Source: Lonicera japonica
Lineage: Eukaryota > Streptophyta > Magnoliopsida > Dipsacales > Caprifoliaceae
Direction of reading: 5' to 3'
DNA length: 64,000 bases
NCBI GenBank assembly: GCA_021464415.1
Contig: CM038463.1
Coordinates: 113,924,790-113,988,789 of the forward strand
Program-made: the position numbers and the translations under genes
The notes under the pieces: generated by a model
What the model saw: the letters and a program-made list of their open reading frames with translations, nothing else
What the model was told of the DNA's origin: nothing
The model's database searches: none
Shown: positions 59,816 to 64,000 of the stretch, in pieces
Numbering within the stretch: position 1 is the stretch's first letter
Layout: each line of letters begins with the position of its first letter

Positions 59816-61172
59816 CTCCTCCGAAATCTCAAAATATGTCATTGTATGCATTGCTATTTATTAAAAAAAATCATCATGGCACCACATTGACCTGGATGTT
59901 AGGTTAACTAGACGCTGAAATGTCGATTTCGTTTTTCAATTCATGCCCATATTTAATCTAAAATTATAAATTTTAAAATAAAGTAAGTGTTGGCTCAAAC
60001 GTCAAGCCTACTCTTGCCAAAGCAAGGAATATAGTTTTCTTTCAAATTAACAGTTGGAAATGAGTTGTATAATAACTCCACTTACACGGTCAGCGACTCT
60101 CCAAGTCCTCATAAAAGTGCATTTATGCATATATGATTCGGGTGCTAGTAAAAGCACCCAAACAAATTACAACACCCATTCTTTAAATAATTACATTTAA
60201 ATTTTAATTTTAGAAGAGCACCCGTATAATCTGTAGGCACCTTAATAGAAATATGTTTATAACAAATTAAATAGTAATCTTGCGAAAAAACATTTTCTTG
60301 ACAAATGAACTCAACTCTCTTTTTAACATCTTTTATAGAATTCTATAAATTGGAGTCAAATGCAAAAACGTGGGAAGAAGAAGATACAATCTCCCTCTAC
60401 ATTGATCTTGTTTTGTTGTTCAATGTTAATTTTGGATTTTGCAAGAAAGGGCTAAAAAGAAAGTAACTTGTAAAGTGAAGGATACCCCACACATAATAAG
60501 TTGGAAACAAAAAGTCGGTTTTCATGCCTTTAATTTCTTCCTTTTTTGATAGAGAAAACAAGTATACATCACCTTCAATCCACATAAGACATTCTTGTGA
60601 TCAAGTGATGACTAGCAAACCTCCTCGGCTCTCTTCGAGTTCATCAATTCATACGTACTTGATAAAATAGACCATATATATATAAAGAAGACCCATAAAC
60701 CAACTTAGCATCCCTAACAAGCTTCACAAGGTTAAGCCATTTATTTATTCGGCCTCAATTACCTAGAGAACAAGGATATGATCATCGAGAATTTGAGATC
60801 ATCTAATACTTTACAAGATAAATTTTCAAACACAAATTAACAAAACAAAGTAGCAACTACAAACAAAAAATGCATATATACAATATTAAGGTGCCTTCAA
60901 AATACGTTAACCATGTGGGTTATCTTTATTTTAGAAAAAAATAGTGTTTAAATTAATTTTTAAGGTGTTTTTACCGGCACCCATACAATTTTCATGAAAC
61001 GCATAAAATTGCTAATTTACCAAAAAAAAAAGGGGGAAATTGGGCATAAGGGCTCATTCCAATAATAACATAATTATAAAGGATATTACAAATTAGTCAT
61101 GTAAATTAAGGACACTATACAAAAAATACACTAATACCCTTACCTTATAACATTTCACTTCTCATCAAAATT

Positions 61173-61304
61173 GGTGCTAAATCTGTTTTAGCACCATTAG
61201 ATTTAGCACCCATCTAATGCTACACATTAAGGTGCTAAAACAGATTTAGCACTAATTTTCTAGAATATAGTAACTTTTTACATGATGCTAAAACAGATTT
61301 AGCA
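61173..61304. repeat. Cluster of inverted GTGCTAAA/TTTAGCAC motifs
   Basis: GGTGCTAAATCTGTTTTAGC (61173) is inverted as GGTGCTAAAACAGATTTAGC (61231). The same word occurs again at about 61286 and partly at 61202. Each word is itself a hairpin (GTGCTAAA with TTTAGCAC). Non-coding. Confidence 0.85.
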
Positions 61305-61377
61305 CTAATAAAAAATAAAAAATAATGAAATTCAAAGGTGTTAAATGGATTTAACACCCATCCAATACTATAAAATT

Positions 61378-61596
61378 TTATATGGACACAATGGAGGTAT
61401 ATTTATTACTTGCACAGATCCGTTGCTTTTGGTTGAAAGAAGAGGAGTTGGAGTTGGCGATAACCTGAGCAACCAGTGACGGTGTCGACGAGGAGTTATC
61501 ATTGGAGGATTGATGATGATGATTGTATGTAGAAGAATCTTCCTTGAAGGTGGATGACGACGTTGTGATTCTCCCATGTTTTCTTCTATACGCCAT
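61378..61596 (-). CDS. Possible first exon or gene fragment, unrecognised
   Basis: The minus-strand ORF starts MAYRRKHGRITTSSSTFKED and continues Ser/His/Asn-rich (YNHHHQSSNDNSSSTPSLVA) to a stop after 72 residues. The start and composition look like the first exon of a plant gene, with a TA-rich stretch just upstream. No clear donor or downstream exon was found before 60.9 kb. It may be a truncated gene or chance. Confidence 0.3.
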   Translation of the reverse strand: MAYRRKHGRITTSSSTFKEDSSTYNHHHQSSNDNSSSTPSLVAQVIANSNSSSFNQKQRICASNKYTSIVSI

Positions 61597-61665
61597 TTCT
61601 CAATATATATACATATATATGGGGAGAGATGGCGGCACCGGTGAGTCAGTCAATTATGACCAGAG

Positions 61666-61695
61666 CACCGCCACCGCCACCGCCACCGCCACCGC
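61666..61695. repeat. (CACCGC)n microsatellite
   Basis: About five hexamer units in an otherwise AT-rich region, upstream of the minus-strand ORF at 61378-61596. Confidence 0.85.
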
Positions 61696-62180
61696 CGAAC
61701 AAGCGATTTACACACCTTTATGGGCAGAGAGAGATAGAGAATAATATGTGTTTTTTATAATCAGAGTACTAATATATCAAGGTATTTTTGTCCATAAACA
61801 TTCATCATTTTTCTTAAAATAAATTAATATTATGAAAAGTGTCCTTATTATAAAATCAAATTATGAAATTAGTACTGCTTCCCTTTATTAAACATGAGTC
61901 TGTCCTTAGAGTTATAAAACATTACGGAATGAGAAAAAAATGATGATTATTTTATCTCAATAGCTAAATTAAAAAAAAAACTAACCAATTAAATTAGTAG
62001 ACCATCATTGTGACTATTAAAAAATAATTGAATTGTAGTCAAAATTTATTTTATATAATAATTTATATGTGGGGTAATATTTGATATTTATGAAAAAAGG
62101 ATTAGAAGGATAAGATTGAAAAGATATATTTTTTATGAAAGAAAACATTATGAAATGGGTAAAAATGAAAATGAAAAAAA

Positions 62181-62650
62181 ATGATACTTCATGATGCGAA
62201 CAAGGCTATTACAAGCTCAAGTACATGGATTGAAACATATATAAGCCCAATTCAAGTTCTCGTGGATCCTGTTACAAGAACTCGTGCAAAAAAAATCAAA
62301 AAAAAGGATCGTCTTTTAATTATTTTTAAATTATATAACTTGTTTATTATTTTATTGTTCAATTTGGAATGCTTTCATTATTCAATTAAGAATGTCTTCC
62401 TTAGTCAATTAGGATTTAAATTAGTATTTTTCTTATTATGTTTGGATTAGTATTTAGAAGGGGATGATTATATTATTTTAATTAGAGTTATAGATTGATT
62501 AATAAAATTGTGAGAGTTTTTCTCTTTTGTTATTTAAGAATATCTTGAACACAACTGAGTTATCTGTAATGTTCATCCGATTTATCAATTGATTCATCAT
62601 CATCAATTGTGGTGTTATTTGCATATACCAAGGTTAGCATCAGTGTAGGG
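62181..62650 (+). pseudogene. Ty3/Gypsy retrotransposon relic: end of polyprotein and adjacent LTR-like sequence
   Basis: The frame reads IQVLVDPVTRTRAKKIKKK, which resembles the conserved GP(I/V)TRARAK tail found in plant Gypsy polyproteins. The following sequence (TTATTTAAGAATATCTTGAACA, cut by one base change per family copy) has the feel of a Gypsy LTR. No integrase, RT or second LTR is visible. Confidence 0.5.
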
Positions 62651-62718
62651 TTGCAGTGTCCATCAACCCTTATATACCAAGGTTTTGCAGTGTCCATCAA
62701 CCCTTATATACCAAGGTT
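62651..62718. repeat. 34-bp tandem repeat, two perfect copies
   Basis: The unit TTGCAGTGTCCATCAACCC continues TTATATACCAAGGTT-like and is repeated back to back at 62651-62684 and 62685-62718. A partial unit (ATATACCAAGGTT) precedes them. Confidence 0.9.
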
Positions 62719-63707
62719 CATACTTCGTTATAAATAACGGGTTGCAATGCCATTCAAATTTGAGTGTAAAAATAATCTTTCGACCATCTTTGCTACTTGT
62801 TTTGTCACATTGTTGACGGGGTTTATATTATGAACCATTTGAGACTTTTTGTTGGAAAATGTATATAGCTATAAAAATGGTGCCGATTACATACATGATG
62901 TCTAAAATAACTTCACACATAGGATATAGAGACATTTCATAGAGTTTTTTTCAATGGCTTGTCTATAAGGGTACATATGATAATCAAATATGGAGGGGGG
63001 GGGGGGGGACTCTCCAATAGACTGTCTATCCTAAGGCTATTATTTTGATAAATCAGTGAGCACTGCCTTCCCCAAAATTGAATAAGAAGTTTAATACCAA
63101 ATTTACCAGTTTTCCGATTGGTATTTGAAATTAAAAACTAATACGACAATACTAAACAACTCAATTTTTTAATATATTTGGTATTTCCATGTAGTTTTGG
63201 AGTCGGTAAATAATATTGTAAGTGTAAAAAGGTTGATGCTATTTTAGCTTTCTAGATTGAAAAGATGACAAAAAATTTAGTTGGTATTTTTGGTATATTG
63301 CTATTTTGTTTTTTTAGAAGTATTACTTAAACCAAATCAATTTCTTTTGGTATTTGATTTCTGTACTTCAAGTTTCGGTATTTGAATATATAATACCAAA
63401 ACCATTATTTTTTGAATTAATGTTAATAGTTTTCGATAAAAAGCTATTCTTAATGAGACCTATAATTTATCCATTATAAATATGATGCGTCACTAAATAA
63501 AATAAATAAGACCTACTACCATCTCTTTTCATTACATATATAATTTTTATGCATATAAGTGAAAATAGACAATAGACTATTGTATAACATTTTTTTTTTC
63601 AAAAAATATCTAAGAATATAAAAATAATACCAATTAAATATATACAACATCTCAGTTGATAAAAAAGCATGAAATATTGGAGAATGCCAATAAAGCTAAT
63701 GTTCTAA
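62719..63707. other. Intergenic region
   Basis: AT-rich with a G-run at about 62996-63009. No gene or delimited repeat. Confidence 0.5.
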
Positions 63708-64000
63708 GGTTTCGTTTAGTTCACGGATTTGAGAACTCAGAAAAAGAAAATTTTCTTTTCCTTTATTTGGTAAACACAAATTTTGAAAACACTTTTTCAA
63801 CCGAAAAAAAAAATAGGGGGTAAAATCACTCATCTCAAAATCTATGAGATTGATTTTCTCATGTAATTTCTAAGCATTTATTATAAAAATTATGGACAAT
63901 AATATATTTACTTAAATATTTTTTATGTTTCACTAAATACAAAAATAAAAACTTGACAAAAAATTTAAATTTTCACTTTCATTAAAGAAATAAGATAATT
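63708..64000. mobile_element. Second copy of the Harbinger-type MITE, cut by the window end
   Basis: Starts GGTTTCGTTTAGTTCACGG after TAA. Interior words (TTGATTTTCTCATGT, CTAAGCATTTATTA, GGACAATAATA) match 56932-57183 in the same order. Its right end lies outside the window or has diverged. Confidence 0.7.

Larger units (their letters stand above)
59230..62180. other. Region downstream of F-box copy 2
   Basis: The first 250 bp is 3'UTR homologous to copy 1. It then holds a tRNA-like stretch (59731-59815), an inverted-motif cluster (61173-61304), a short gene-like ORF (61378-61596) and a GCC/CCA microsatellite (61666-61695). The remainder is AT-rich. Confidence 0.5.

Overview
The window is nuclear DNA from a flowering plant, most likely a eudicot. 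It is AT-rich, its genes are interrupted by GT-AG introns, and long non-coding stretches are packed with plant transposon families (Copia, Gypsy, LINE, Helitron, MULE, hAT, PIF/Harbinger MITEs). I cannot name the species.

Layout. 1-9 kb: a minus-strand C2H2 zinc-finger/PARP-like gene (2794-4264) with MITEs on its 3' side. 9.1-11.6 kb: two related MULE-type elements with perfect 9-bp target duplications, then a 281-bp tandem duplication. 11794-27995: a decayed but structurally complete Copia LTR retrotransposon (184-bp LTRs, 5-bp target duplication ATTTT) whose long 5' leader was split by a 9.1-kb autonomous-type Helitron (12585-21713). The Helitron carries a degenerate Rep/helicase gene. 29.4-32.0 kb: a complete five-exon HSA32 gene (heat-stress-associated, phosphosulfolactate-synthase-like), minus strand, with a heat-shock-element-like site upstream. 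35.4-36.8 kb: a DUF1218 membrane protein gene (plus strand), with a small unrecognised two-exon coding remnant close by on the minus strand. 38.2-39.8 kb: a GeBP/storekeeper-like transcription factor (minus strand). 40.4-41.3 kb: a 5'-truncated LINE with a perfect 16-bp target duplication. 43.2-44.6 kb: more MITEs, including a second copy of the 880-bp Harbinger element found at 1.0 kb. 46.9-59.3 kb: a small F-box cluster with two intact paralogues (49042-50196 and 57943-59229), each with a long 5'UTR intron, and one 3' gene fragment (about 54.0 kb). 59.3-64 kb: repeats, a Gypsy relic and an edge-truncated MITE.

The host genes share no evident pathway. They are a normal euchromatic mixture of heat response, transcription, cell-wall/membrane and ubiquitin-ligase adaptor functions. 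The most informative structures are the nested Helitron-in-Copia, the target-duplication-verified MITE/MULE families, and the expanding F-box group. I found no clearly new biological system. The best unexplained leads are the minus-strand remnant at 35.4-35.7 kb, exon-like blocks in the 5' third of the Helitron, the GC-rich interior of the larger MULE, and a dense inverted-motif cluster at 61.2 kb. All homology calls are from reading and memory of families; no search was run.
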